From positions 1,860,001 to 1,924,000 of the forward strand of contig OZ242340.1 of NCBI GenBank assembly GCA_965208525.1: a stretch of 64,000 bases of DNA, read 5' to 3'. Under the pieces are notes generated by a model, which had not been told where the DNA came from, searched no databases, and worked only from the letters and a program-made list of their open reading frames with translations. This stretch comes from VXYL01 sp965208525. GTDB lineage: Bacteria; Pseudomonadota; Gammaproteobacteria; Pseudomonadales; Azotimanducaceae. Below are positions 35,810 to 44,844 of the stretch, one piece after another. The position numbers and the translations under genes were made by a program. Each line of letters opens with the position of its first letter. Positions within the stretch are counted from its first letter, which is position 1.

Positions 35810-36517
35810 ATGCCGGAAATGCAGATCATCAGCGTCCTGCACCTCGCCATCGCCTTCATTCCGCCGGCGCTCGTGATTGCCGTGATGTGGTGGTGGAAGG
35901 TGGGGGCGGGGAAGGCAATCTACGCCAACGCCCGGATGCTCGTGCAGCTTCTGGTGATCGGCTATGTGCTCATGTACATCTTCGAGGCCGACAATCCGTG
36001 GATCATCGTCGCGGTGCTGGCGCTCATGATCTCGGTCTCGGCGTGGATCGCGATGCGACCACTACAGCGACAGGGCCTCAGCGTGTACGGTGCGGTGGTC
36101 ACGGCCCTCGGTGCCACGGGCCTCGCCGTGTTCGGTCTCGTGACCCAGTTGGTGCTGGACTTGGGCCGATGGTTCGAACCGGAACTCACCGTGCCCATCG
36201 CCGGCATGATCTTCGCCAACTCCATGAACACGGTGAGCCTCACCGCCGAGCGCTTCCAATCCGAGATCGAGCACGGCGCTGAGTTGATGACGGCCCGCCG
36301 CGTCGCCCTCGACGCGGCCTTGATCCCGCAAATCAACAGCCTGCTTGCCGTGGGCCTCGTGGCCCTGCCCGGAATGATGACCGGACAGATTCTCTCCGGC
36401 GTCGATCCCCTGGTAGCCGCCCGCTATCAGATCGTGGTGATGTGCATGATCTTTGGCGCCGGCGGATTGGCGGCCATCGGCTACCTCCTGCTCACCCGCC
36501 CGGACCAAGGCGCGTGA
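35810..36517 (+). CDS. FetB/UPF0014-family permease
   Basis: 235 residues, about seven membrane helices. YANARMLVQLLVIGYVL and the conserved ERFQSEIEHGAELM region (short form: ERFQSEIEHGAEL) identify the UPF0014 family; E. coli FetB exports iron with the ATPase FetA. FetA is normally the neighbour, but no ATPase gene lies beside this one. It is divergent from the S33 hydrolase and convergent with the MDR gene. An iron-export role is inferred only from the family. Confidence 0.85.
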   Translation: MPEMQIISVLHLAIAFIPPALVIAVMWWWKVGAGKAIYANARMLVQLLVIGYVLMYIFEADNPWIIVAVLALMISVSAWIAMRPLQRQGLSVYGAVVTALGATGLAVFGLVTQLVLDLGRWFEPELTVPIAGMIFANSMNTVSLTAERFQSEIEHGAELMTARRVALDAALIPQINSLLAVGLVALPGMMTGQILSGVDPLVAARYQIVVMCMIFGAGGLAAIGYLLLTRPDQGA

Positions 36518-36538
36518 CTCCAGCGTCCAATTCTTACG

Positions 36539-37603
36539 CTACAGCCGCACCATCGTCTTGCCGAAGTTGCTGCCCTGCAACATGCCGATGAAGGCGTCGA
36601 TGCTGCCGCCCAAGCCCTCGGTGACGCTCTCTCGATACTTGAGACGGCCTTGCTTGATCCAGCCTGACATTTCCTCGAGCGCTTCCTCCGCAGCAGGATG
36701 CGAGGCAGCGAGTTCCGCGAAGGCGAAGAAGCGGTAGCCGCCGGCACCGTCGTCGTTGCCGTCTTGGGGCAGCACGGGCAGGCCTTCGGCCTTCAGCCGC
36801 TGTAGCGGCGTCGGCCGGCGTTCGGCACTCGTGAGGTTGTAGTGCGCTATGAAGCCGCAGATCGGCACGCGACAGCCCGGATTCAGGAGTGGAATGACGG
36901 CTTCGAGCACGTCGCCACCGACGTTCTCGAAGTAGATGTCCACCCCGTCCGGGGCTGCGTTTGCGAGCTCGTTGGCGAAGTTTGGAGCCTTGTAGTCAAT
37001 GCAGGCGTCGAACCCCAACTCGTCGACGCACCATGCGCATTTCGCGGGGCCACCGGCAATGCCGACCGCGCGTGCCCCCTTGATCTTCGCGAGCTGCCCC
37101 ACGACCTGCCCCACCGCGCCGGAGGCGGCGCTGACGACCACCGTTTCCCCGGCCCTTACCCTTGCGACCTTGAGTAAGCCTTGGTAGGCCGTGTACCCGG
37201 TCATGCCGAGAATGCCCAGGGCCGTGGACGCCGGGCCCAGTGAGCCATCCCATTTCTGGATCGGTATTCCTGGGTTGTTCCACTGCACGTCGCTCGCGCT
37301 GGCGAGGCACTGCTCCTGCCAGCCGTAGTAGCCGACGACGAGGTCGCCCTCGTTCCATCCGTCCACGTGGCTTTCGGTTACTTCCGAAACCGTACCGCCG
37401 ATGACTGTGCGACCCTCGTTGTCGGCGGAGTTCATGAAGGTCGAACGCATGTAGGGATCGAGCGTCAGCCAGCGCGTTCGCAGCAACATCTGACCCGGAC
37501 CCGGCGCCGGCAGTTCCTCCGGGACGATCTCGAAGTCCGAAGGCTTCGGCATCCCCTCCGGCACCCGCCGAAGCACCACCTTGCGATTGTTCGTTGCGCT
37601 CAA
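36539..37603 (-). CDS. NADP-dependent MDR oxidoreductase (curcumin/prostaglandin reductase-like)
   Basis: 354 residues, medium-chain dehydrogenase/reductase without zinc ligands. TLDPYMRSTF, the nucleotide-binding AASGAVGQVVGQ, YFENVGGDVLEAVIPLL and GSNFGKTMVRL at the C-terminus match the YncB/leukotriene B4 dehydrogenase branch, which reduces alpha,beta-unsaturated ketones with NADPH. Single-gene unit; convergent with the FetB-like gene, 21 bp apart. Confidence 0.9.
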   Translation of the reverse strand: MSATNNRKVVLRRVPEGMPKPSDFEIVPEELPAPGPGQMLLRTRWLTLDPYMRSTFMNSADNEGRTVIGGTVSEVTESHVDGWNEGDLVVGYYGWQEQCLASASDVQWNNPGIPIQKWDGSLGPASTALGILGMTGYTAYQGLLKVARVRAGETVVVSAASGAVGQVVGQLAKIKGARAVGIAGGPAKCAWCVDELGFDACIDYKAPNFANELANAAPDGVDIYFENVGGDVLEAVIPLLNPGCRVPICGFIAHYNLTSAERRPTPLQRLKAEGLPVLPQDGNDDGAGGYRFFAFAELAASHPAAEEALEEMSGWIKQGRLKYRESVTEGLGGSIDAFIGMLQGSNFGKTMVRL

Positions 37604-37692
37604 GGCAATTCCCTCCTTGCTATGGCCAAAGGTCAGCCGCGGTTGCGTTCGCGACTGCCAACGCGCTCATCAAGCGCGTAGCGTGCCCTCGG

Positions 37693-37731
37693 AGGGAAGG
37701 CATTCTGCCTTCCCTAACGCCGAAAGGCGTT
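37693..37731. repeat. Palindrome AGGGAAGGCA/TGCCTTCCCT plus GAAA-loop hairpin
   Basis: A 10-bp stem with 3-nt loop (37693-37715) is followed directly by AACGCC-GAAA-GGCGTT (37716-37731) and three T. The T-run would terminate only plus-strand transcripts, while both neighbours are minus-strand genes, so this is more likely a repeat unit. It belongs to the GGAAGGCATTCTGCCTTCC class. Confidence 0.6.
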
Positions 37732-37823
37732 TTTCGGCAATTGCGGTCGGCGTGCCCGCGGCGCAGTGAAGGCTACACCGATGCCCTCCAGAAGCACCCC
37801 CACATTACCGGTCCGACGGGCTG

Positions 37824-38780
37824 TTAGCTCCCCAACGTCCCTTCCGCGAGTGCCACCGCGGCCCGCAAGGCGGCAACGGCGCCCCGTTCATCGGCGATTC
37901 CCTTGCCAGCAATGTCAAACGCTGTGCCGTGGTCTACCGATGTGCGGATCAGCGGAATCCCCAGCGTCGCCGTGACGCTCTCATGAAAGTTGTGAACCTT
38001 GATGGCGATGTGGCCTTGGTCGTGATACATCGCCAGCACCACGTCGAACTCGCCGGCGATGGCGCGGTTGAATACCGAATCCGCCGGCAGCGGCCCGACC
38101 ACTTCCATGCCGGCTTCGCGCGCGGCGCGCACCGCCGGGGCGATGGCCTCGATCTCCTCGCGGCCGAGCAACCCGCCTTCCCCGCCGTGCGGGTTCAGCG
38201 CAGCGGCGGCGATGCGTCCGTTCGGCAATCCCCATGCACACAACGACTCGTGACAAAGCCTGAGCCGCTCGAGCACATTGTCGAATGTGACAAAGCGCCC
38301 CGCCTCGATCAACGACTTGTGCGTGGAAAGATGCACCACGCGCAATCCCGGCGTCATCAGCATGGTGGCCGTCACCTTGGCGCCGGTCAGGCGAGCGAGA
38401 ATCTCCTGGTGGCCGATGTCGTCCACATAGCCGGCGGCGTGAATCGCCTCCTTGTGCAGCGGGCAAGTCATCATGGCGTCGATCTCGCCGGCCATCGCAT
38501 CGCTGGCACAGCGTTCCACGGCCCGCGCCGCCGCTTCGCCGCACTCCGCCGCCACCTCGCCAACGCGGAAGTCGCCGGGGCGTGGCGTGTTGGTGTCAAC
38601 GAGGTCGCACTCCGGCACCGTCAGGCCGGCCTGCCGCGCGCCTAGCCCAAGTGCCCAGCCGGGGCCATAGACAACGAATCGGGCATCGGGCCGGTTCTCG
38701 TGGTGCAGCGCCTTCACCAGCACCTCGGGACCGATGCCGGCCGGGTCCCCGAGGGTGACGCCGATACGAGTTGCTGTCAT
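37824..38780 (-). CDS. pdxA: 4-hydroxythreonine-4-phosphate dehydrogenase
   Basis: 318 residues, close to the E. coli length. It oxidises 4-phosphohydroxy-L-threonine in de novo pyridoxal phosphate synthesis. Family marks: GDPAGIGPE, the PHNPHAGE-like LNPHGGEGG, LPADSVF, MYHDQGHIAIK with the metal-binding His and Asp, and RTSVDHGTAFDIAG. It directly follows ribBX (6 bp), so the two cofactor genes are probably one transcript. A catabolic PdxA2-type role is not excluded. Confidence 0.93.
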   Translation of the reverse strand: MTATRIGVTLGDPAGIGPEVLVKALHHENRPDARFVVYGPGWALGLGARQAGLTVPECDLVDTNTPRPGDFRVGEVAAECGEAAARAVERCASDAMAGEIDAMMTCPLHKEAIHAAGYVDDIGHQEILARLTGAKVTATMLMTPGLRVVHLSTHKSLIEAGRFVTFDNVLERLRLCHESLCAWGLPNGRIAAAALNPHGGEGGLLGREEIEAIAPAVRAAREAGMEVVGPLPADSVFNRAIAGEFDVVLAMYHDQGHIAIKVHNFHESVTATLGIPLIRTSVDHGTAFDIAGKGIADERGAVAALRAAVALAEGTLGS

Positions 38781-38786
38781 CGAGGG

Positions 38787-39920
38787 CTAGCTGCCGAGCA
38801 GCTCGATGCCGTCCACGGCGAGACCGAAGCCCTCGAGACCCACGTAGTCCACCTCCCGCCCGGTGACGACGCGAATACGGGTGACGCCGAGGTCCCGCAC
38901 GATTTGCGCGCCGACGCCGATCTCCAGCCAATCGCGATTGCGCCCATCGGCGCGGCTGGCGGGTTCTTCGGTCAGGTTGTCGAGGGGCACCCCGGCGAAA
39001 CCGCTGCGCAAATAGATGAAGACTCCCCCGCCGAGTTCGCCCAAGCGCTTGAGCGCCGTCTGCAACAGGTTGCTCTGATGGCTCGCTTGGGGGCCGAATA
39101 CGTCCTCGATGAGCTTCTCGCGGTGGATGCGCACGGGCACGCTCGTTCCGGGGCCATGGTCGCCAAACACCAGAGCAAGGTGCTCGGCATCCTCGAAGCG
39201 GGTGCGGTAGGCGAGGGCGCGGGCTCGGCCGATGGCCGTCTGCACCTCGAACTCCCGCGTCCGCACCACCAGTTGCTCGCGGCGCTGCCGCCAAGCGATG
39301 AGATCGGCCGTGGAGATGATCTTGAGGTCGTGCTCCTTCGCGAAGCGCATGAGTTCTGGCAACCGCTGGACGGTGCCGTCATCGTTCACAATCTCCGCCA
39401 AGAGCCCCACCGGCGCGCAGCCGGCGGCGCGGGCGAGATCGATGGCCGCCTCGGTGTGGCCGGATCGCACCAGAACGCCGCCACGTCGCCCCACCAGGGG
39501 GAAGATATGGCCGGGCCGGACGAAATCGTCCGCCACCACGTTGCCACCGGAGAGAGCCACGGCGGTGGCGGCGCGCTCTTCGGCGGAGATGCCGGTGGAA
39601 AGCCCTTGGCGATAGTCCACACTCACGGTAAAGGCGGTGGCAAGCGGCGCATCGTTGCGCGCCACCATGGGTTCGAGGTGCAGCCGCTTGGCGAGATCTT
39701 CCTCAAGCGGCGTGCAAAGGATGCCGCTCGTGTGTCGGATCATGAACGCCACCCGCTCCGGCGTTGCCTTCGACGCCGCCATGATGAGATCGCCCTCGTT
39801 CTCGCGATCGTCGTCATCCACCACCACCACCAGTTCGCCACGGGCGACGGCGCCGATGGCATCGTCCACCGGGTCGAAGCGTGGCGCATCCGGCGCGGAC
39901 GCGGGAGAGTTAGGGGGCAT
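38787..39920 (-). CDS. ribBX: 3,4-dihydroxy-2-butanone 4-phosphate synthase with degenerate GTP cyclohydrolase II domain
   Basis: 377 residues. The N-terminal RibB half has the acidic loop DDDDRENEGDL, TSGILC, DYRQGLSTGISAEER and RRGGVLVRSGHTEA, so it should make the four-carbon riboflavin precursor from ribulose 5-phosphate. The C-terminal RibA-like half has lost all three zinc cysteines (REKLIEDVFG and then PQASHQSN where GTP cyclohydrolase II has CDC). This matches the RibBX arrangement, in which the second domain is not a cyclohydrolase. ATG 39920 is chosen by similarity. No FMN riboswitch was recognised upstream. It precedes pdxA by 6 bp. Confidence 0.92.
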   Translation of the reverse strand: MPPNSPASAPDAPRFDPVDDAIGAVARGELVVVVDDDDRENEGDLIMAASKATPERVAFMIRHTSGILCTPLEEDLAKRLHLEPMVARNDAPLATAFTVSVDYRQGLSTGISAEERAATAVALSGGNVVADDFVRPGHIFPLVGRRGGVLVRSGHTEAAIDLARAAGCAPVGLLAEIVNDDGTVQRLPELMRFAKEHDLKIISTADLIAWRQRREQLVVRTREFEVQTAIGRARALAYRTRFEDAEHLALVFGDHGPGTSVPVRIHREKLIEDVFGPQASHQSNLLQTALKRLGELGGGVFIYLRSGFAGVPLDNLTEEPASRADGRNRDWLEIGVGAQIVRDLGVTRIRVVTGREVDYVGLEGFGLAVDGIELLGS

Positions 39921-40024
39921 GGGCGAATCCCGGAGTCGAAGAATCCGGCAAGCGTAGCAGTTTCCCGCTGGCGAAGCCGCCGCCAACCCATTGGGGCCAC
40001 ACACGTAGGTGGGGTTGAACGTCT

Positions 40025-40051
40025 GGAGGGAAGGCATTCTGCCTTCCCTCC
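40025..40051. repeat. Palindrome GGAGGGAAGGCA-TTC-TGCCTTCCCTCC
   Basis: Perfect 12-bp stem with 3-nt loop in the 267-bp divergent gap between ribBX and the GH51 gene. Same sequence class as 37693-37715, 55345-55363 and 59343-59373. Confidence 0.75.
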
Positions 40052-40187
40052 GAGGCCCGTTTCGAAGTCCGACCCCTATGGCGCGCCCTGCTGGCGCGAA
40101 CTGGTGGCCTTCGTGCTCGCGTTCGCTCGCAACTAGGCTGCTAGCATCCGTGCATTCGAGTTATCGAAGCCGCCGGACAAGCAGCCC

Positions 40188-41681
40188 ATGACCAACCCCA
40201 CCATCCTCCACCTTCATTCCCGCCACACTGTCGGCGCCGTCAGCCCACTCATCTTCGGCGGCTTTCTCGAGCACTTGGGCCGCTCCATCTACGAGGGGGT
40301 GTATGACCCTGGCAGCGTTCACGCAGATGCAGACGGGATGCGCACCGACGTCATTGAGGCGCTCCGGGAGCTTGGCCTCACCGTTGTCCGCTATCCAGGT
40401 GGCAACTTCGCCTCCGGCTATCACTGGCAAGACGGCGTGGGCCCCAAGGAGGCACGCCCCCGCACCAGGGAACTCGCCTGGCAGTCCATCGAACCGAACA
40501 CCTTCGGCACCGACGAGTTCATCAAGCTCTGCCGCAAGCTCGATTGGCAGCCCATGCTGGCGGTGAACCTCGGCACGGGCACGCCGGAAGAGGCCCGCGA
40601 CTGGGTGGAATACTGCAACTGCGAAACGGGCACACGCCATGCCGACATGCGCGCCGCCAACGGCGCAGCGCAGCCCCACGGCGTGCCCCTCTGGTGCCTC
40701 GGCAACGAGATGGACGGCCCGTGGCAACTCGGCCACGTTCCCGCCGACCAATACGCCATCCGCGCAAGCCAAGCCGCCAAGATGATGAAGGACTGCGATC
40801 GCTCCATCGAGACCGTGGCTTGCGGCTCATCGGCACCCACCATGCCGACCTTTCCCGAATGGGATCGGACGGTGCTCGAATCCCTCGGCGACCTCGCCGA
40901 CTACGTGAGCCTGCACCGCTATGTAGGCAATCCCGACGACAACCCCGCCGAATATCTCGCGCTCTCGAACAGCATCGACGCCCAGATCGAGGCCGTGGAC
41001 GCCTGTGCCCGATACGTGCAGGCGAAGCGGCGCTCGCGACGGCGCGCGTATCTGTGCTTCGACGAGTGGAACGTGTGGTATCGCGCCCGTGGCGGCGCCC
41101 ACAGCGACGGCCGCGGCAAGGTGGCTCCGGCGCTGCTCGAAGAGCGCTACAACCTCGAAGACGCCCTCGTGGTGGCCATGTTCCTGATGAGCTTCATCCG
41201 CCACGCCGACAGCGTGCGCATTGCCAATCTGGCGCAGCTCGTGAACGTCATCGGCCCGGTGCTGACGCAAGGCGACGATCTCCTCAAGCAATCCATCTTC
41301 CACGCTTTCCGCATGGTGTCGAGCCGCCGAACGGGGGTGTCGCTGCGGGGCGCCGTGGAAGGGCCAACATACGAAAGCGAACGCTACGGCAACGTGCCCT
41401 TCCTCGACCACGCAGCAATCATCGATGGCTCGAAGTTGCACGTATTCGCCATCAACCGCCAACTCGACGACCACATGCCCCTGACCGTGGCGTTCGCGGA
41501 CCGCGCCATCGCCCGGGTGCTCTCGTCGGAAATCCTGCACGCGGACCTCAAGGCCGAAAACACCTTCGAAAACCCCGACGAAGTGCGAGCCATCCCCTTC
41601 GACGGCTGGAGCGCCGACGGCAACGCAAATACTCTCCTGCCCCCCTACTCCTTGGTCGCCACAACCTTCGAGTTGGCTTGA
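40188..41681 (+). CDS. Alpha-L-arabinofuranosidase, GH51
   Basis: 497 residues. GH51 retaining glycosidase releasing arabinose from arabinoxylan or arabinan side chains. General acid/base E174 (CLGNEMDGPW) and nucleophile E293 (CFDEWNVWY) are both present, with the N-terminal FLEHLGRSIYEGVYD and RYPGGNF marks. No signal peptide, as usual for intracellular GH51 enzymes that act on imported oligosaccharides. No transporter or arabinose pathway gene is adjacent. Confidence 0.93.
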   Translation: MTNPTILHLHSRHTVGAVSPLIFGGFLEHLGRSIYEGVYDPGSVHADADGMRTDVIEALRELGLTVVRYPGGNFASGYHWQDGVGPKEARPRTRELAWQSIEPNTFGTDEFIKLCRKLDWQPMLAVNLGTGTPEEARDWVEYCNCETGTRHADMRAANGAAQPHGVPLWCLGNEMDGPWQLGHVPADQYAIRASQAAKMMKDCDRSIETVACGSSAPTMPTFPEWDRTVLESLGDLADYVSLHRYVGNPDDNPAEYLALSNSIDAQIEAVDACARYVQAKRRSRRRAYLCFDEWNVWYRARGGAHSDGRGKVAPALLEERYNLEDALVVAMFLMSFIRHADSVRIANLAQLVNVIGPVLTQGDDLLKQSIFHAFRMVSSRRTGVSLRGAVEGPTYESERYGNVPFLDHAAIIDGSKLHVFAINRQLDDHMPLTVAFADRAIARVLSSEILHADLKAENTFENPDEVRAIPFDGWSADGNANTLLPPYSLVATTFELA

Positions 41682-41713
41682 CGGAAGCGGGACTGTTCAA
41701 TCTGAGGTGAAGC

Positions 41714-41923
41714 ATGCCAACCGTCCAAATCAGTGCGCGAGTCGACCAAACCTTGAAGGCGGCCGTGGAGCGTTACTGCAAATCGCGCGGTGTCGTAGTC
41801 AACCACTTCGTAGAGGAAGCCCTCCTCGACCGGTTGGAGGAACTCGAAGACGTCGAGGCCTTGAAGCAGATTCGCGATGAGCCAACACGACCGCTGACTA
41901 AGTGCTTAGGGAACTCAAGCTGA
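41714..41923 (+). pseudogene. Orphan ribbon-helix-helix antitoxin with 3' frameshift
   Basis: The reading frame starts MPTVQISARVDQTLKAAVER, a ribbon-helix-helix DNA-binding segment, then HFVEEALLDRLEELEDVEAL. In this frame it ends abruptly as KCLGNSS. Shifting by one base near 41900 restores VLRELKLNGDMSG and a stop at 41941-41943, which is how related antitoxins end, so one base appears to have been lost. No toxin gene follows. The DNA-binding half could still be made. ATG has GAGGTGA just upstream. Confidence 0.65.
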
Positions 41924-41951
41924 ATGGCGACATGAGCGGTTAAGCGCTGGT

Positions 41952-43211
41952 CTACCTTTCGAATTCCCGCCGCAGCATGTCCCACAGGGGGTTCGGTCCT
42001 CGCAGCTTGAAGGGCTCAGGGTCTCTCCCGTCTTCAACCGCCTGCCAATACCGCCAACCCATCTTGTGGCTGGGCGGAATCTCGTAGTCGAGTCCAGTCC
42101 ATGCGCCGCTGCCGCGGAAGGCATAGAAGGCCCAATGCCAATTGCGCTCGTTGTAGATGTGGATGAGGTCGGCCATGTATGCCGCCGCCCCCTCAAGGCG
42201 GCGGTCGTACCAGAACTCGGAGGCGATGATTCGACTTGCTGGGATGCGGTGCCTTTTGGCGAACCTCTCCACCGCGAGCACTTCCCGCGCGAGGCGGTCT
42301 CTGGTCCAGGACTCGGTAGGCCCGTCCCGCCGCGCGGGCACGCGGTGCGGATACGCGTAGCGGCGTTGATTGACGCGATAGGTGGTCATCTGCCATGGGC
42401 CGGGATTGTGGAAGGCGTACAGGACCCGATCGTCGGCAACAGGCCGGTTGTACGCGAAGGCCTGTGGCGATGCGTAGAACCAGCCGTCGAGGATGATGGG
42501 GGTGTCTGCATCGACCGAGCGGATCGCGTCGACCATGTCCTGGTTGAATCGGTTGAGGTCGGCTGGCGTATCTTGAATGCGTGTGAACCAGGCGGCGAAA
42601 TCCCCGTCGGGCGTATCGAAACCGAACGCCCTGTCCGGGTGCGGTTCGTTGAGCGGGTTGTAGGCAACGATGGCCGGATGCCCCTTGAGGCGCGCCGCCA
42701 GTTGCCTCCAGAACGCAAAGGCCCTGCGATGGAACTCCCTGTCCTCCCATAGACGCGTGTCGTCCTCATCGTCGTTGAGCTGTTTCCAGCGCGCCCCTGG
42801 CAAGCTGAGCATCGCCAGTGCGACCTTGATGCCGTTGCGCTGGGCTTCGTCGAGTGCCTCGGTCAATAAAGCAAGATCCGCCTCGTTGATCTCGACAAAG
42901 CGGTCCGCGTCGCCGATCAGGAAATCCTTGTCCTCGGCCGGCCAAGCGTCGGGCAGGAGGCGGACATATTCCAAGCCGACGTCTTGCGCCGCAACGTACC
43001 ACTCGGGGCTGTGTTGCGAGTTCTGTTGATTGGCGCCCTTGCGCTGGGTATCCCAGAAGCTGAGCTTGGCTGTCTCGGCGGCGCCGCCGCTCGCGCAGAG
43101 CAACGCGAGGAACAGCAGTGTTGGCGTGCACCGGTGCAGCGTCCTGCCCAACCGCGCCTGACTCACCGGACCGCTTCGTTGGGGCTGACGCTGCGCAGGT
43201 AACGCACGCAA
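41952..43211 (-). CDS. Secreted glycoside hydrolase, GH5-like
   Basis: About 419 residues from the most upstream start; the real start may lie nearer the hydrophobic TLLFLALLCASGGAAE, which looks like a signal peptide with cleavage around AAE. TIM-barrel cellulase-type fold: acid/base Glu in YNPLNEPHP, His in FHNPGPWQMT, nucleophile Glu in IIASEFWYDR, Trp-rich C-terminal loops. Likely a beta-glycanase acting outside the cytoplasm. Convergent with the antitoxin remnant. The neighbouring GH51 suggests plant- or algal-polysaccharide use. Confidence 0.87.
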   Translation of the reverse strand: MRALPAQRQPQRSGPVSQARLGRTLHRCTPTLLFLALLCASGGAAETAKLSFWDTQRKGANQQNSQHSPEWYVAAQDVGLEYVRLLPDAWPAEDKDFLIGDADRFVEINEADLALLTEALDEAQRNGIKVALAMLSLPGARWKQLNDDEDDTRLWEDREFHRRAFAFWRQLAARLKGHPAIVAYNPLNEPHPDRAFGFDTPDGDFAAWFTRIQDTPADLNRFNQDMVDAIRSVDADTPIILDGWFYASPQAFAYNRPVADDRVLYAFHNPGPWQMTTYRVNQRRYAYPHRVPARRDGPTESWTRDRLAREVLAVERFAKRHRIPASRIIASEFWYDRRLEGAAAYMADLIHIYNERNWHWAFYAFRGSGAWTGLDYEIPPSHKMGWRYWQAVEDGRDPEPFKLRGPNPLWDMLRREFER

Positions 43212-43304
43212 CGGACGTAAGGAGTGGAGGCCTGCGTTGACATCACGAGAGGGGAATCGAATGACAAACCCTTCGCCTGGGGACGGGTCCTAAGCCGTGG
43301 AAGG

Positions 43305-43381
43305 TGGCGCGCCCGCAGGGACTCGAACCCCGAACCCCCAGGTTCGAAGCCTGGTGCTCTATCCAATTGAGCTACGGGCGC
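43305..43381 (-). tRNA. tRNA-Arg (anticodon TCG)
   Basis: Cloverleaf read on the minus strand: acceptor GCGCCCG/CGGGCGC, D arm GCTC...GAGC, anticodon stem CCAGG/CCTGG with loop CTTCGAA (anticodon TCG, decoding CGA), T arm with TTCGAGT loop, discriminator G and an encoded CCA (43305-43307). No integrase or attachment-site duplication is seen beside it. Confidence 0.95.
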
Positions 43382-43466
43382 TGCGTGACGAGGCTACGAC
43401 TTGGCCGTCGCCTCTGCTGCGGCAATTATACTGCCGCGCCGTAGTCCATCCGCTTGAGGAAGACCC

Positions 43467-44660
43467 GTGACCGACGCGCCGCTCGAAGGCATCACCGTTC
43501 TCGATCTCGGCCAGATCTACAACGGCCCTTACTGCGGCTACCTGCTCGCAATGGCAGGCGCACGGGTCATCAAGGTGGAGCCGCCCACTGGCGAGGGCAT
43601 GAGAGGTCGGCGGGGCGGCGATGGCCTCTTGAGCTACCCCTTCATGATGCTGAACGGCAACAAGGAAACCGTCACCCTCAACCTCAAGGACGAACGCGGC
43701 CGCGACCTCCTGAAGCGTCTCGTTCAGCACGCGGATGTGCTGCTCGAGAACTTCTCCCCTGGCACGATGGAACGCAACGGCGTCGGCAGCGCCACCTTGC
43801 TCGAAATCAACCCGCGCCTCATCTACGGTGCTGCCACCGGCTTCGGTCGCGGCGGCCCGCATCGGGACTATCGCGCCATGGACATCACCGTGCAGGCCAT
43901 GACCGGTGTCGTCGCCATCACCGGCAACGACGACGAACCGCCGCTCAAGTCTGGCCCGGCGCTCTGCGACATCCTGGGCGGCGCGCACCTCTACGCCGCC
44001 ATCACCACCGCCCTCGTGCGCCGCGCCCGCACCGGCAAGGGCGCGGTGCTGGACGTGGCCATGCAGGATGCCGTGTTCCCGACGCTCACCTCCGCCCTCG
44101 GCGCCTACTACGCCGTCGGCGGCAATCCGCCACGAACCGGCAATCACCACCAGGCAATGGCGGTCGCGCCTTACAACGTCTATGCCGCCGCCGATGGCCA
44201 CGTGGCGATCATCTGCATCCGCGAAGGCCACTGGCAGTCCTTGGCCCGCGCCATGGGTCGCCCAGAGCTCACCCAAGACCCACGCTTCGAGTCGATGAAG
44301 GAGCGCGCCCGCAACATGGCGGCCACGGACGAAGCCGTGGAGGCGTGGACCAGCACGTTGCCCAAAGCCGAGGTCTTCCGCGTCTGCCAGGAGCACGACG
44401 TTATCTGCGCCCCGGTGCAATCCTTGGACGACGTCCTGAACGACCCCCACCTCCTCGAACGCGGTGCCCTCGCAAAACTCGCGCACGAGCATTTCGGAGA
44501 CGTAACGCTGCCAAGCACCGCGCTGCGTTTCGAGGACGTAGAACCTCCGCCCGTCACGCTCCCCCGACCGCTCGGCGCGGACAACGAGAGCGTCTATGGC
44601 GGACTGCTGGGCCTCGACCGTGCGGAACTCGAAGAGCTCTCTGGGGCTGGGGCAATTTAG
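43467..44660 (+). CDS. Class III (CaiB/BaiF) CoA-transferase, single domain
   Basis: 397 residues, the usual length. Catalytic D196 (GAVLDVAMQD), N-terminal AGARVIKVEPP, LLENFSPGTM and IYGAATGFGRGGP are all typical. It transfers CoA between organic acids; neighbours give no substrate. Compared with the two fused CoA-transferases elsewhere in the window this is the canonical homodimeric form. Start ATG at 43467 follows a GAGGAAG ribosome-binding site. Confidence 0.93.
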   Translation: MTDAPLEGITVLDLGQIYNGPYCGYLLAMAGARVIKVEPPTGEGMRGRRGGDGLLSYPFMMLNGNKETVTLNLKDERGRDLLKRLVQHADVLLENFSPGTMERNGVGSATLLEINPRLIYGAATGFGRGGPHRDYRAMDITVQAMTGVVAITGNDDEPPLKSGPALCDILGGAHLYAAITTALVRRARTGKGAVLDVAMQDAVFPTLTSALGAYYAVGGNPPRTGNHHQAMAVAPYNVYAAADGHVAIICIREGHWQSLARAMGRPELTQDPRFESMKERARNMAATDEAVEAWTSTLPKAEVFRVCQEHDVICAPVQSLDDVLNDPHLLERGALAKLAHEHFGDVTLPSTALRFEDVEPPPVTLPRPLGADNESVYGGLLGLDRAELEELSGAGAI

Positions 44661-44707
44661 GGGCCTTGCCCCGTCGTGCATCATTCGATTGCGGGCCGTC
44701 TCCGGAG

Positions 44708-44726
44708 GGAGGGCGTCTCGCCCTCC
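44708..44726. repeat. Palindrome GGAGGGCG-TCT-CGCCCTCC
   Basis: Perfect 8-bp stem with 3-nt loop in the 184-bp gap after the CoA-transferase gene. Identical core to the arms of the 16.04-16.31 kb element, here as a single unit. Confidence 0.75.
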
Positions 44727-44844
44727 ATGGCCTGAAAGGGCGTTGCGCCTCGATTTCCCTCTTCCGGCTTGAGAGCAGCCACTGAAGGGAAGCCAACGTG
44801 AGACACTACCCGTTGCCCCAATCGCTTGACGGATGGATGGCCAT

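Noticed and set aside
37716..37734. AACGCC-GAAA-GGCGTT hairpin with T-run as terminator
   Set aside because: The T-run is on the plus strand while pdxA and the MDR gene are read on the minus strand; it is treated as part of a repeat.
39921..40187. FMN riboswitch before ribBX
   Set aside because: The conserved RFN core segments could not be found on the minus strand; only the 40025-40051 palindrome stands out.
43305..43381. Genomic island inserted at tRNA-Arg
   Set aside because: No integrase, no repeat of the tRNA 3' end nearby, and flanking genes are ordinary.
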